The notes: generated from the sequence alone by a model not told the origin. Counted from the stretch's first letter, positions 36,104 through 45,197 are shown. The stretch is DNA of 64,000 nucleotides from CAVPFA01 sp963703655 (GCA_963703655.1 CAVPFA010000003.1:2108001-2172000), one strand, 5' to 3'. Made by a program: numbers and translations.

Positions 36104-37402
36104 GTGCCAGGCCACTCGCCCATGGTCCCTGACCCACGGTCACCTGACCGATGCACGCTCAATCCGACGAGTGAATGGGGCCACGCGTCTCGGGTCCTGG
36201 CCGTTGTTGTCTGGATCGTCTGCGTGACTGCGGTTCTGCCAGCTGGAGTAACGGAGGCGGCATCCCGGTCGGTCTCATACCGCTCGAGCGGGACGGTCAC
36301 CCAAAAGCTGGACGGCTTCCCTCAGGCTACGGCGCTGGATTCGGCCACCCATACATTGTACGCAACGGGTCCATTGGGCACCTTCGAGTCCGGCAAAGGA
36401 GCCGTGTGGGTAATGAACGCGTCCAGGTGCAATGCGCTCCACACCTCCGGGTGTGCGAGCACTCCAGCAAGGGTGACCGTTGGTAACAACCCGGACAGCA
36501 TCGCCATTGACGAGGCGACCAACACGATCTACGTGGCCAACGAGTACGGCGACACGGTGTCGGTCATCAACGGTGCGACCTGCAACGCCAAAGTCACCTC
36601 AGGCTGTGACAAGACCCCCGCCGCAGTCCGGGACGGAATGGGGCCTGCCGCCGTAGGCGTCAATCAGGGGACCGACACCGTGTACGTGGCGAACTGGGGC
36701 AATGAAACCGGGAACACGGTGTCGGTCATCAACGGAAGGACCTGCAACGGGCGGGTCACCGTGGGCTGTGACAAGGCGCCAGCGACCGTGAAGATCGGCA
36801 CCGGCCCCGCAGGCCTGGTCGTGGACCAGGCGAATGACACCGTGTACGCGGGTACGGTGGCGCCGAAGGGAGCCGAGGCTATCTGGGTAATCGACGGAGC
36901 GACCTGCAACTCTACGACCAAGTCCGGCTGCGGCCAGAAGCCCTCGTCGGTGAGGGTCGGCACCGGTTCAATCAACCAGAACATAGCCTTCGCGGTCGAC
37001 CCGGCCACCGAAACGCTCTACGCGACGAACTGGCAGAGCGACACGTTGTCGATGATCGATACGGCTATCTGCAACGCGGCTATCTCCTCAGGCTGCGCCC
37101 AAACACCGAAGGTGGCGCGGGTTGGCCAAGGTCCGACCGGTATCGCACTCGACCTCGCGACTCACACCCTCTATGTAGCGAACCTCACGGACAACACCGT
37201 CTCGGTGCTTGACGCCGCCACTTGCAATGCCAAGACCAACTGGGGATGCAGCAGGCGGCCCTCACGATTGCTGCGGAGCAGCGAGCCGACGTGGGCGACC
37301 ATGGATCCGGCTACAGACACCGTCTATGTGCCGGGCGGGAGCACAGTGTCAGTGTTCGACGGGGCCGTCTGCAATGCGGCCGTCACCTCGGGCTGCGCTT
37401 AG
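36104..37402 (+). CDS. Secreted YVTN/NHL-type beta-propeller protein
   Basis: A protein of 432 aa from GTG 36104. A hydrophobic signal segment (VLAVVVWIVCVTAVLPAGVTEA) is followed by seven or so repeats such as NTIYVANEYGDTVSVINGATCNAKVTSGCDKTPAAV. The TVSVIN..TCN....SGC pattern gives paired cysteines in each blade, so disulfide-stabilised blades are likely. No catalytic domain. Surface binding or adhesion is the usual suggestion. Confidence 0.8.
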   Translation: MPGHSPMVPDPRSPDRCTLNPTSEWGHASRVLAVVVWIVCVTAVLPAGVTEAASRSVSYRSSGTVTQKLDGFPQATALDSATHTLYATGPLGTFESGKGAVWVMNASRCNALHTSGCASTPARVTVGNNPDSIAIDEATNTIYVANEYGDTVSVINGATCNAKVTSGCDKTPAAVRDGMGPAAVGVNQGTDTVYVANWGNETGNTVSVINGRTCNGRVTVGCDKAPATVKIGTGPAGLVVDQANDTVYAGTVAPKGAEAIWVIDGATCNSTTKSGCGQKPSSVRVGTGSINQNIAFAVDPATETLYATNWQSDTLSMIDTAICNAAISSGCAQTPKVARVGQGPTGIALDLATHTLYVANLTDNTVSVLDAATCNAKTNWGCSRRPSRLLRSSEPTWATMDPATDTVYVPGGSTVSVFDGAVCNAAVTSGCA

Positions 37403-37523
37403 GTTGCCGCCTTCCCTCCCCGCTATGCGTGCGTTCCGTGCGTTCGCCTTGGGGCGGCGCGCCCGGAGTTCCATCGTGGCATTGCTTCACGAGCTTCGCC
37501 ACACGATACGAGGGGGTAATCGA

Positions 37524-39440
37524 ATGAACCTGCCAATTCGAGACAAGCCTGCAATTTGTCTGGGTTCCGTGCTGGAGCGGTGCAGGCAGGAGCATGGGGC
37601 TATGTCCGCCGCCCGCCGGGGACGTGCACCGCGGCCGGTTAGGAGGTCCCGGAGGTTTCGGGTAGCGGCGGCGCTCGCGATCATCTGTGCCACGGTCCTC
37701 CTGACAACAGGGGGCGTTGCAACAGCCTCCCAGTCGGTTATCCCGTCGCCTGTCCTGCATCTGGTGCATCATCCAACGACGAGCCCGACGGGGTCGACTT
37801 CCGGTTCGCCGCAGCCGATCACTACAAGCGTGCTTGTTCAGCGCCTCGTCCGGAGATCTGGTCCGGGTGATCAACGGCTTCCGCGGTCTGACCGCACCGC
37901 CCCAGGACCCTCCTACGGCGTCGGCCCGGGGTACTGCAACCAGTGGAAGGGACTGTCCCACGACAGGATCAGCGCGGGCGGCGTGTACCCGTGCGCGAAC
38001 CCCAAGGTGCACGACGCGTGGGGTGCGACGGGCGCCTCCGACTTCGTCAACCGCTACGAGTGGGCGGACGACGGTCTCGTCGCCAGGGTCGCCGCCGGCG
38101 ACGTCGTGCGGGATCTCCGCACCGTCCACAAGGTCCCCATAGGGGCCATGGGCCACAAGCAGCTTCCCGGCTGCGGCGACGTCATCTCGATGTTCGGTGG
38201 CGCGCGCACGAGGCCCGCGGGGTTCGCGGGCGTCGTCGTCGCTGTCAACGTGAGTGCGACGGGGACCGGCACGATCACGTACCTCGACGAGGACGGCACG
38301 CTCTACCACGGGCTCAGCTACGGCGAGGACCACCTCCGCGTGGCGGCGTGGAGGATCTCGACGGGCTGGAAGGGATCTGCCGCGTACACGCAGTTCGACT
38401 GGACGCTCCAGACCAGCGGGTGGCAGTGCGCGAGCGAAGTTCCCGGGACCGCGAAGCTCAACGCCGGGGGGAACGGGGGGGTCAACTCGGTGAGCTGCGC
38501 GTCACCGGGCAACTCCGCGGCAGGCGGTGGCTACGAGGACAGCTCCGGAAGCAGCCAGGCCTTCGTCGCCGACGAGGTCGCCGGCACGTGGAAGCCTGCG
38601 GTCGAGGTGCCCGGTTCCGCCACGCTCAACGTCGGTGAGAACGCAGGGGTCAACTCGGTGAGCTCCGCGTCACCGGGCAACTGCGCGGCAGGCGGCTGGT
38701 ACTCCTCCTCGTTGGGAAAGTCCCAAGCCTTCGTCGCCGACGAGGTCGCCGGCACGTGGAAGCCTGCGGTCGAGGTGCCCGGTTCCGCCACGCTCAACGT
38801 CGGTGAGAACGCAGGGGTCGGCTCGGTGAGTTGCGCGTCGCCGGGCAACTCCGCGGCAGGCGGCTGGTACTCCTTGTTGGAACATTCCCAAGCCTTCGTC
38901 GCCGACGAGGTCGCCGGCACGTGGAAGCCTGCGATCGAAGTGCCCGGTTCCGCCAAGCTCAACGTCGGCGGGGTTGCCGAGATCCTCTCGGTCAGCTGCG
39001 CGTCGCCGGGCAGCTGCGCAGCGGGGGGTGACTACGAGGACAGCTCAGGAAGCAACCAAGCGTGGGTCGCAGACGAAGTCGCGGGCACGTGGGGGCCCGT
39101 GATCGAGGTGCCTGGGACGGCAGCGCTCAGCGCAGGGGGACACACGGAGGGAGCAGCGCTCACGGCGATCTCGTCGGTCAGCTGCGCGTCGCCGGGCGAC
39201 TGCGTGGCAGGAGGGTACGAGGCATACGTGGCGGGCCGCGAGGCCATCGTTGCTCTCGAGATTGGAGGTGTCTGGCAGCGCGCGACCGAGGTGCCGGGCA
39301 CGTCGGTCTTCAACGCTGGCGGGGGTGCCGAGATCCTCTCGGTCAGCTGCGCGTCACCGGGCAACTGCGCGGCAGGCGGTGGCTACGAGGACAGATCCCG
39401 AAGGAGCCAAGCCCTCGTCGCCGACGAGGTTGGCTCGTGA
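37524..39440 (+). CDS. Secreted CHAP-like protein with six C-terminal SCASPG repeats
   Basis: A protein of 638 aa from ATG 37524 (GAGGGGG upstream). A basic N-terminus leads into a signal segment (FRVAAALAIICATVLLTTGGVATA). A CHAP-like domain follows (GYCNQWKGLSHDRI, GCGDVISMFGG, GVVVAVN...TITYLDEDG). The position where CHAP enzymes have the catalytic His (GHVGVV) reads AGFAGVV, so activity is doubtful. The last 340 residues are six repeats of about 50 aa with VSCASPGNCAAGG and QAFVADEVAGTW. Near residues 95-125 the frame reads oddly Arg/Pro-rich and could hide a compensated indel. Confidence 0.7.
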   Translation: MNLPIRDKPAICLGSVLERCRQEHGAMSAARRGRAPRPVRRSRRFRVAAALAIICATVLLTTGGVATASQSVIPSPVLHLVHHPTTSPTGSTSGSPQPITTSVLVQRLVRRSGPGDQRLPRSDRTAPGPSYGVGPGYCNQWKGLSHDRISAGGVYPCANPKVHDAWGATGASDFVNRYEWADDGLVARVAAGDVVRDLRTVHKVPIGAMGHKQLPGCGDVISMFGGARTRPAGFAGVVVAVNVSATGTGTITYLDEDGTLYHGLSYGEDHLRVAAWRISTGWKGSAAYTQFDWTLQTSGWQCASEVPGTAKLNAGGNGGVNSVSCASPGNSAAGGGYEDSSGSSQAFVADEVAGTWKPAVEVPGSATLNVGENAGVNSVSSASPGNCAAGGWYSSSLGKSQAFVADEVAGTWKPAVEVPGSATLNVGENAGVGSVSCASPGNSAAGGWYSLLEHSQAFVADEVAGTWKPAIEVPGSAKLNVGGVAEILSVSCASPGSCAAGGDYEDSSGSNQAWVADEVAGTWGPVIEVPGTAALSAGGHTEGAALTAISSVSCASPGDCVAGGYEAYVAGREAIVALEIGGVWQRATEVPGTSVFNAGGGAEILSVSCASPGNCAAGGGYEDRSRRSQALVADEVGS

Positions 39441-39466
39441 CAAGGGAGGCTCTGGGACCGGTCTCG

Positions 39467-39515
39467 CCGCCAGCCCCGCTCTCTCTCGCCGCCGGCCCCG
39501 CTCTATTCCCGCCGG
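39467..39515 (-). repeat. Two TIR-like motifs outside the left end of the casposon
   Basis: Two tandem copies of a GCCGGCCCCGCTCTCT-type motif (39467-39490 and 39491-39515). They resemble the inner edge of the element's terminal inverted repeat but lie about 170 bp outside it. They could be leftovers of an earlier terminus or transposase-binding sites. Confidence 0.45.
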
Positions 39516-39669
39516 CCGCACCCGCCTGCCGGCATCGAGCCACTCGCACGCCGCCGGTCCCTGAGCAACGACTCGGGCCCACTCACACCACCGACCGGCC
39601 CGGCACATGCCACCTGGGATCTCGGGCGTCCGGTTTCCGGCAGTCGAACCCGACTTGTCCTCCTGGCGC

Positions 39670-39683
39670 GGGTAGCGCTTGTG
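39670..39683 (+). repeat. Left target-site duplication of the casposon
   Basis: GGGTAGCGCTTGTG, identical to 61212-61225 and directly abutting the left inverted repeat. The match can be stretched to 17 bp (C before, GG after), but those bases also belong to the inverted-repeat ends. Fourteen to fifteen bp is the duplication length known for casposons. Confidence 0.85.
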
Positions 39684-39922
39684 GGGAGAGAGGGACAGGC
39701 GCGGGAAGGCAGGCCAAAGACCGGGGACAAGAGGGGCCAGCAGCGCCCGGACCAGGGACGGAGCAACGAGGGAGCGAGGGGGCGAGCAGGGCCGGCAAGG
39801 AGGCAAGGACGCAGCCGGCAGGGCGGCCGGGCGGCGCCGCCCCGGCGGCGAGCGCACGGAGCGCACGGACGGCGGGCGGAGGGCGAGCAGCAGAGAAGGC
39901 GGGAGAGAGCGGGGCCGGCGGG
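39684..39922 (+). repeat. Left terminal inverted repeat
   Basis: Begins GGGAGAGAGGGACAGGCGCG. By direct reading it matches the reverse complement of 60973-61211 along its whole length. Open frames on both strands across it are artefacts of its GC richness. A GGGAGAGAG motif occurs at both its outer and inner edge. Confidence 0.9.
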
Positions 39923-39969
39923 GGAGAATTGCCGGGTTGGATGGGATGTTTCCGGACCTCGGCCACGGG

Positions 39970-40128
39970 TTAGCGAGCCTCTCGGTGCTCCCGCTCTCGC
40001 AGTAGACCCCGCAGCTGGTCGAGCACCTGCAGCGCCTTCTCGCGGTCAAGGCCGGCAGCCGTCTGCGCTGGAAGCATGGCGACGGAGCGATGGAAGCGTT
40101 CCACTTCGATGGAGTTCAGGTCAGGCAT
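39970..40128 (-). CDS. Small protein, 52 aa, next to the left inverted repeat
   Basis: ATG 40128 opens MPDLNSIEVERFHRSVAMLP and continues AQTAAGLDREKALQVLDQLRGLLREREH, ending at TAA 39970. It is a helical, charged peptide with natural codon use and no hydrophobic segment. No strong ribosome site is visible. It is the only gene-like frame in this edge of the element; function unknown. Confidence 0.5.
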   Translation of the reverse strand: MPDLNSIEVERFHRSVAMLPAQTAAGLDREKALQVLDQLRGLLREREHREAR

Positions 40129-40237
40129 GGCGCAAGAGTAATCGAACACATGTCCGCCCCACCAAGCTGAGTCACAACCAGCTGGTTCTCACATTCGTTA
40201 CGCTTGCCTTGGAGGGGACCAAGGAGGGCCTTGCCAA

Positions 40238-40903
40238 GTGAGTGATAGGGACATCGTCCGAGCTGTGGTCATATTCGTTGCACTCTTATTAGCCGGTACG
40301 GCGATCTTTTCCCTTATTCCCAGTCACTCATCGACTCAAGTGCGCGTCTCGCCCAACCCCGGCGCCGTGTGGGGCTATTGCCTCGATGAGACCGGTCAGG
40401 CCGTCGTCGATTACCTCGATTGGGAAGGGTGGGCGTGCGTCGTCGAGAGCGGTCCGAGTGATGTCGGTCTCCTGTGGAGCTCAGACAAGCAGCCTGCGCC
40501 GCCCGGCTTGAGCAATGTTGATCTTGCTCTCGGATACATACCGAAGGCTGTCACGTGTCCAACTGCCTGCTTTGCGCACGGATTGTTCTTCTTGGGATCG
40601 AACGCTCGCAACACATCCGCCTTTAGCGGAGGTCACCAGTTTCAGGCCTACTGGGCCCAGAGTTCATCGGGCCAAACATATATAGGCTTCGACCACGGTT
40701 TGATTGAGGGCGCGCTCGTGGGTGTTCAAGAGGGGGGCTGCGCTAGCTGCCCCTCAGTTCCGGTCAGCGCAAATCTTGACCAGATCACGTGGGAGTACGA
40801 ACCGTTGGGTCCGTATACAGGGGCAATCGAACGGGATCTCGATGTGATGGCGCTGGATCAGATGACTGCCGGATCGTGGGGCACATACGCGTTGCGAAGC
40901 TGA
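40238..40903 (+). CDS. Membrane-anchored or secreted protein of unknown function, 221 aa
   Basis: GTG 40238 follows GGAGG at 10-12 nt. The N-terminus (IVRAVVIFVALLLAGTAIFSLIP) is a signal or anchor helix. The rest is a soluble outer domain with several cysteines (YCLDETG, WACVVE, TCPTACF, GCASCPS) that could pair. No family recognised. Base composition is lower in GC than the replication module, typical of cargo. Confidence 0.65.
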   Translation: MSDRDIVRAVVIFVALLLAGTAIFSLIPSHSSTQVRVSPNPGAVWGYCLDETGQAVVDYLDWEGWACVVESGPSDVGLLWSSDKQPAPPGLSNVDLALGYIPKAVTCPTACFAHGLFFLGSNARNTSAFSGGHQFQAYWAQSSSGQTYIGFDHGLIEGALVGVQEGGCASCPSVPVSANLDQITWEYEPLGPYTGAIERDLDVMALDQMTAGSWGTYALRS

Positions 40904-41090
40904 ACAAGGACCAGCTACGGGCGCAGGCCCCGCCACCATCCCCAGCGCACCCACCGAGACGCCGAAACTCTCAGCCCGGACCCCAGGGCGATTCACTCGT
41001 CGGCGGACGGGAACGGCCCCAGGACGCGAGCACGCCGACGACGAACACCGGAGCACGCGGACGGCGGGAGAGCACGTGCGCGGCCCGGAG

Positions 41091-41133
41091 GCGGGAGAGA
41101 GAGCAGGGCCGGCGGCTGGGAGAGAGCAGGGCC
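41091..41133 (+). repeat. Internal partial copies of the inverted-repeat edge motif
   Basis: Two neighbouring copies, GCGGGAGAGAGAGCAGGGCC (41091-41110) and TGGGAGAGAGCAGGGCCG (41117-41134), match the inner edge of the left inverted repeat (GGGAGAGAGCGGGGCCGG). They lie about 1.2 kb inside the element, after the first cargo gene. Confidence 0.5.
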
Positions 41134-41180
41134 GACGAGGGACGGCTCCCAGGTACTCTGGGGTGGCCTCTCTCAGCCAG

Positions 41181-41684
41181 TTAACCGATTTGTTCCCCTT
41201 GATTTGGCGGCGGGGGTAGCAGGGCATCGAGTCCGCGTTCTGCTAAGTAGTCCGAAAGTCCTTCGATATCCACCATCGAGATTGCGCCAGGTTTGTCCAA
41301 CGGTCCGATCCTTCGCAGAGTTGCCGCGAGTGCCTCCTTGTCTGAATCCGTGATCGCCCGGCCTTGGGCGAGCTTCTTGAAGAGAGCAAGCCACTGGATC
41401 TGGAGAAGATCCAGTGCGTCTGACTTACTTGTTTCCCTTCTGTGTGATGCAAGGGATCGCAAACGCATCATGTCTTCGAGCACTGACATTGGCCTCGGAC
41501 CCCGTAGAAGATCCGGGTCATTGATATCAATCGATATGAGCACGTTTGCCATGCCTGAGCGAATGGAGTACGCACGATCGCCCATTTCAACGCTCTCCCG
41601 ATGGTGATTTCGCAGATACTCGGCAAGAGCCACTCCGAGTACCACCGCCGCCGCCCCAATAAGTGCGGCCGCTATTGCCATCAT
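41181..41684 (-). CDS. Single-TM protein of unknown function, 167 aa
   Basis: An N-terminal TM helix (MAIAAALIGAAAVVLGVALAEYL) is followed by a helical cytoplasmic part of about 140 aa and a Pro-rich end (LLPPPPNQGEQIG). The ATG overlaps the stop of the upstream unknown gene by 4 bp, so the two are made together. No domain recognised. Confidence 0.65.
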   Translation of the reverse strand: MMAIAAALIGAAAVVLGVALAEYLRNHHRESVEMGDRAYSIRSGMANVLISIDINDPDLLRGPRPMSVLEDMMRLRSLASHRRETSKSDALDLLQIQWLALFKKLAQGRAITDSDKEALAATLRRIGPLDKPGAISMVDIEGLSDYLAERGLDALLPPPPNQGEQIG

Positions 41685-42904
41685 TCGATTTTCTCACTGT
41701 ACTGGCCAGGTGCAGCAGGGCGTTGGGAGTCATGTGAGACCCTAGGCAATCTCGGACGTGTTGGCGCGTCGTTGCCGATGAGAAGCGCAAGCTCTGTTGG
41801 ATGGCCGTCGATCCACGCTAGAGCCGCATCCCGTACCGCATCCCTCTCGGTCTGTGACGCCTCGGCAAGCCGTTGTGCCGCATTGAAGGACAGCAACCCG
41901 CGCAGCTCCGGTTGTACGAATTCGACAAGGTTGGTCATAGCGAGCAGACGAGGCAAGGCCTCCGAAGCAGCCTGTATCGAATTATTGAAGTCGGCGCGAG
42001 CACGAGACGGGAGTCGCCGGAGAATTAGGAAAAGTAGTGGCGCGACAAAGGCGGCCATATATTTTGCGGCGTCATCGCCAACCGCGCCGAACATACGCGT
42101 GAGAACACGTCCACCCAGCACTATGGTGCGCAGCACGTGACCAGCCGACTCCACCACGTCGGACGCCAAGCCCGGGATCTCGATGGGCGATTCAGTCAAG
42201 TCCACAAACCTTGCAAGTGACACGGCAAAGGAGAGCAAGACGTCTACACAGAAGATCGCCCAATCGAGGTCTTCACGGCTCATCTCTCGCGCTTCTCTTC
42301 GAAGCCCGTCGAGCTCTAGCCAGCGGATCATTTCCGTGAACTCCGGATAGTCCTGAGCCTCTGGATCTGGGGGGAAGCTCGTCAGATCCTCCGGCAAGCC
42401 CAGAAACTCGATGACGGCGTCGATCCCATAGCCGATGGGTACCTCACCGAGTGCCAGTTCGAAAATCGTGTTTCGGGCAAGTGAGTCGAGGGGTTTCGGA
42501 AAGACCCCGGCCCCGCCCGGCACACGGAGGCGTCTCTCCAGCTTTCTCGTCTTCCAGACGCCGGTGCGCAATCGTCTGTAAATGAAGTCATAGGCATCAT
42601 GGAGCGAACGGGTGCCGATGCCACGCTTTTCCCCGGCGACGAAGAGCACGGCCTCATGAAACGATCGAGGATTGCGGTCTAGCGCCTTCGCAAGACTGGC
42701 AACGACGGCAGCCGTTTCCTCGGGAAGCACCACCTCGCTACCTCCGGCAGGTCGCCCCGGATAGTGCACGATCTTGCCCTCAAAGGCTCCTCGCTCGTCC
42801 CAGCTCTGGACCTGCACATCGGTGATGGGTCTCCCGCGAATCTTGGCTCCCAAGGCATTCGCTGCCCGGACTGTCGCCTCGTGGGCTCGACTTGAGCTTC
42901 TCAT
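41681..42904 (-). CDS. Unknown protein, 407 aa, coupled to a membrane protein
   Basis: MRSSSRAHEATVRAANALGAKIRGRPITDVQVQSWDERGAF is its start. A Lys/Arg-rich middle (RRLRTGVWKTRKLERRL) and hydrophobic stretches near residues 215-235 and 275-295 (AAFVAPLLFLILRRL) suggest membrane association. No catalytic motif is evident. It forms a two-gene minus-strand cargo unit with the downstream single-TM protein, opposite to the replication module. Confidence 0.65.
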   Translation of the reverse strand: MRSSSRAHEATVRAANALGAKIRGRPITDVQVQSWDERGAFEGKIVHYPGRPAGGSEVVLPEETAAVVASLAKALDRNPRSFHEAVLFVAGEKRGIGTRSLHDAYDFIYRRLRTGVWKTRKLERRLRVPGGAGVFPKPLDSLARNTIFELALGEVPIGYGIDAVIEFLGLPEDLTSFPPDPEAQDYPEFTEMIRWLELDGLRREAREMSREDLDWAIFCVDVLLSFAVSLARFVDLTESPIEIPGLASDVVESAGHVLRTIVLGGRVLTRMFGAVGDDAAKYMAAFVAPLLFLILRRLPSRARADFNNSIQAASEALPRLLAMTNLVEFVQPELRGLLSFNAAQRLAEASQTERDAVRDAALAWIDGHPTELALLIGNDAPTRPRLPRVSHDSQRPAAPGQYSEKIE

Positions 42905-42981
42905 GAGAAGATTTTAGACCCCCCATTGATAACAGCCACGGAGCCCAAATCTCTGGTTCTCGAAGAACCGATGATGGCTGT

Positions 42982-43185
42982 GTGACCGAGCGCAGATTCC
43001 AAGTCAGCCTTCCTGAGCCGCTCGCGGACGCAGTCCACGGCGAGGCCTTCCGTTGCAGCGAAAGGGTTGGCGACGTTCTTTCCCAATTCATCGCCGACCG
43101 CTGGCCCTGCTGGATCGAAGCCCGTCTTCGGGATGATCTGAGGGCAGGCCTTCTTCCCCGCACGCCGGGCCGGAAGACCGGATGA
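42982..43185 (+). CDS. Small probable ribbon-helix-helix-like protein, 67 aa
   Basis: GTG 42982 gives MTERRFQVSLPEPLADAVHGEAFRCSERVGDVLSQFIADRW. A short strand (RRFQVSLP) followed by two helices is the ribbon-helix-helix outline. It is the first gene of the plus-strand replication module and is followed by a hairpin, so it may be an autoregulator. Weak evidence. Confidence 0.45.
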   Translation: MTERRFQVSLPEPLADAVHGEAFRCSERVGDVLSQFIADRWPCWIEARLRDDLRAGLLPRTPGRKTG

Positions 43186-43193
43186 ACGCGGAA

Positions 43194-43215
43194 ACGGCCC
43201 GCTGGAACGGGCCGT
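43194..43215. terminator. GC-rich hairpin
   Basis: ACGGCCCG-CTGGAA-CGGGCCGT, a perfect 8-bp stem with a 6-nt loop, directly after the small RHH-like gene. There is no T-run; it could act as an attenuator or a weak terminator. Confidence 0.55.
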
Positions 43216-43293
43216 CCCTGACGATCGTTGTCCACTCGACGTCGTATCCACCATACAGGCGGCGCCGAGCGAATGTGTGCGTTCGGAGCCGTC

Positions 43294-43746
43294 ATGGCTG
43301 CGGGTAAGCGCCGGGACTACTCGACCGAGTACCGCAAGCGTCGAGCCAAGCGCCCCGGGCTGACAGCCCGCCAGGCCGCTGGACACCCGGGACCGACAGA
43401 TGTGCTGCCGACGGCGCGGGCGCTCTACGTCCGGCTCCCCGATGGCAACCCCACCACCCTCTACGACGCCCGGGTCTCCCGCCGGGACATCCGCCGAGTC
43501 GCCCGCTACCTCGCGCTTGTCTGGGCTCGTCAACGAGAACCGGATGGAAGGGAGGCGTTCCGGCACCGGGTGGGTGCCTGGCGTCCGATCGTCGTCCTCG
43601 GACCGCCCGAGATCGCCGGCTCCTATCGCTTCCTCGACGACCCGGACTCCGCTTCGGTGCTCGCCGATCTGGAGCGGACGGCGGAGCGCCAGACCTGGAT
43701 CGACTCCGGCCGACGTCGGCCGACCCAGCGGCGGAGGACCCGATGA
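43294..43746 (+). CDS. Unknown basic protein typical of mobile-element modules, 150 aa
   Basis: ATG 43294 (ATG 43273 also possible) gives MAAGKRRDYSTEYRKRRAKRPGLTARQAAGHP. This N-terminus type is frequent in hypothetical proteins of actinobacterial phages and integrative elements. The C-terminal part is Arg-rich. Its stop overlaps the next gene's ATG by 4 bp (ATGA), placing it in the replication operon. Function unknown; nucleic-acid binding is plausible from charge. Confidence 0.6.
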   Translation: MAAGKRRDYSTEYRKRRAKRPGLTARQAAGHPGPTDVLPTARALYVRLPDGNPTTLYDARVSRRDIRRVARYLALVWARQREPDGREAFRHRVGAWRPIVVLGPPEIAGSYRFLDDPDSASVLADLERTAERQTWIDSGRRRPTQRRRTR

Positions 43747-44114
43747 CTGCACGTCCTCCTCGCGCCTTGCGCGTTCTGCGGCGCCGGTCCGACGCAGCTT
43801 CACCACCCGACTTGTCGGCTCGGTCCGGACCTTCCCTACCTCGACCCAGGGCTCCGCATCGTCGTTTGCTCGGCGGCTCGGTGCGCAACCACCACGACCG
43901 GGTCGGAGAAGCGTTGCGCGATCTCGGCCTCGACTTCCTGCCCGTCGGCACGGACCCGCTCGCCTACCGGGTGAAGCTCGTTGCGATCCATGCCGGTCTC
44001 TTCGCCGACGCCGGGAAGCCGTTCACCCTCGCGGACGCGGCGGCCTCCCGGGCACTGCAAGGGCTCCTTCTCGAAGTCGTCGAGGCTCTCGGGCATCGGG
44101 AGGTGGCGGCGTGA
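43743..44114 (+). CDS. HNH-nuclease-like zinc protein (frameshifted)
   Basis: The plain frame from ATG 43743 opens Arg-rich. From about 43747 to 43880 another frame reads LLAPCAFCGAGPTQLHHPTCRLGPDLPYLDPGLRIVVC. From about 43885 the first frame supplies NHHDRVGEALRDLGLDF and continues to the stop at 44114. Joined, this gives C-x2-C, HH, C and N-HH in HNH order, 123 aa. One gain and one loss of a base leave the length 3n, as observed. HNH nucleases are frequent companions in casposons. Inference depends on the two corrections. Confidence 0.5.
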   Translation: MTARPPRALRVLRRRSDAASPPDLSARSGPSLPRPRAPHRRLLGGSVRNHHDRVGEALRDLGLDFLPVGTDPLAYRVKLVAIHAGLFADAGKPFTLADAAASRALQGLLLEVVEALGHREVAA

Positions 44115-45197
44115 GCGGGATCTTCGATGTCCGTTGGGTCGCCGACAGCCTCGTCGATCCGCCGCCGGCACCGGCTGTCCTCGTGGACGGCATGTTGCGC
44201 TGCAGCGAGCTGTGCATTGTCGGGGCGCCGAGGGGGACGGGCAAGAGCTGGCTCGTGCTCAACGTCGCCAGCCTCGTCGGCGTCGGAGACGGCTATCTGT
44301 TCGGCGCCCTGCAGGTCAAGCAGCGAGCAGCCGTGCTGGTGTGCCACGGGGAGACGCCACCGTGGATGGCGGCGCAGCGCTGGCAGATGCTGGGTGTCGA
44401 CGCTAATCCGCCGCTCGTTGCCGAGGCCTTCGAGCGCTTTCGGATGGGCGCCGTCAGGGTGCGGCGCCAGTTCCACTCACGTGACGGCTCACAGAGTTGG
44501 TCTGAGGAGTCCTGCGAAGGGCAGTCTCGACGAGCGGCTTCGGAGAACGGTGCTCGAACACGGCATCGGACTCGTCGTGATCGACCCGTGGGCCACGTTC
44601 TACACCGGCTCGGAGAACTCGAACGACGAGACCGAAGCGGCGGTCTCCCTGCTTCGTCAGCTGGCAGACGAAACGGGCGCCGCCATCCTCGTCGTCCATC
44701 ATCTCGGCAAGTCCCAGGAAGGCCGCGACCCCGAAGACCTCTGGCGCGGTGCCTCCCGCCTCGCCGACGCCGCGGCCACCCGCGTCACGCTACTGCCCCG
44801 CTACTCCACGAAGGAGGCCGCCGCGCTGAGACTTCCTGCCGAAGAGGCCCGCCGGCACGTCAGGGTTCGCTTCCTCCGTCGTGAGGCACCGACCGCTGGC
44901 TTCACCGCCTATCTCGGGCACGACGGCTGGTGGTCAAAGACTCCAGATGACATCACGCCTGCCGACGAAGCGCCATCAAGAGGGATCTCGGTCGACGAGC
45001 TGACCATCGCGTTGGCAGCCGACGGTGGGAGGTGGTCGAGCGTGACCGAGGCCGCCCGCTCCCTTGGTGTCTCGACTCGTGCCGCATCACCGGCACTGGC
45101 ACGGGCCCGGGAGGCCGGCCTCGTCTTGGAGGACTCGTCAGGCCCCGGTGCTCGCGGCTTTGTCCTTCGTGGCCCTGCCGAAAGCAACGACTCGTGA
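44111..45197 (+). CDS. RepA/KaiC-type P-loop ATPase, probable replicative helicase (frameshifted)
   Basis: GTG 44111 overlaps the upstream TGA. Residues 34-50 hold Walker A (VGAPRGTGKSWL), followed by AAVLVCHGETPPWMAAQRW. After a one-base insertion at about 44475-44520 the second frame carries Walker B (GIGLVVIDPWATF), the motif ILVVHHLGKS and a C-terminal winged HTH (VTEAARSLGVSTRAASPALAR). Total about 361 aa; the interval is 3n+1. The order matches hexameric RepA-like ATPases of plasmids and phages. In this operon it most likely unwinds DNA or loads polymerase. Confidence 0.75.

Noticed and set aside
39684..39960. Arg/Gly/Pro-rich proteins encoded at the left end (and the mirror at 60.9-61.3 kb)
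   Set aside because: These frames lie in the GC-rich inverted repeat, occur on both strands, have no domain pattern and are products of base composition.
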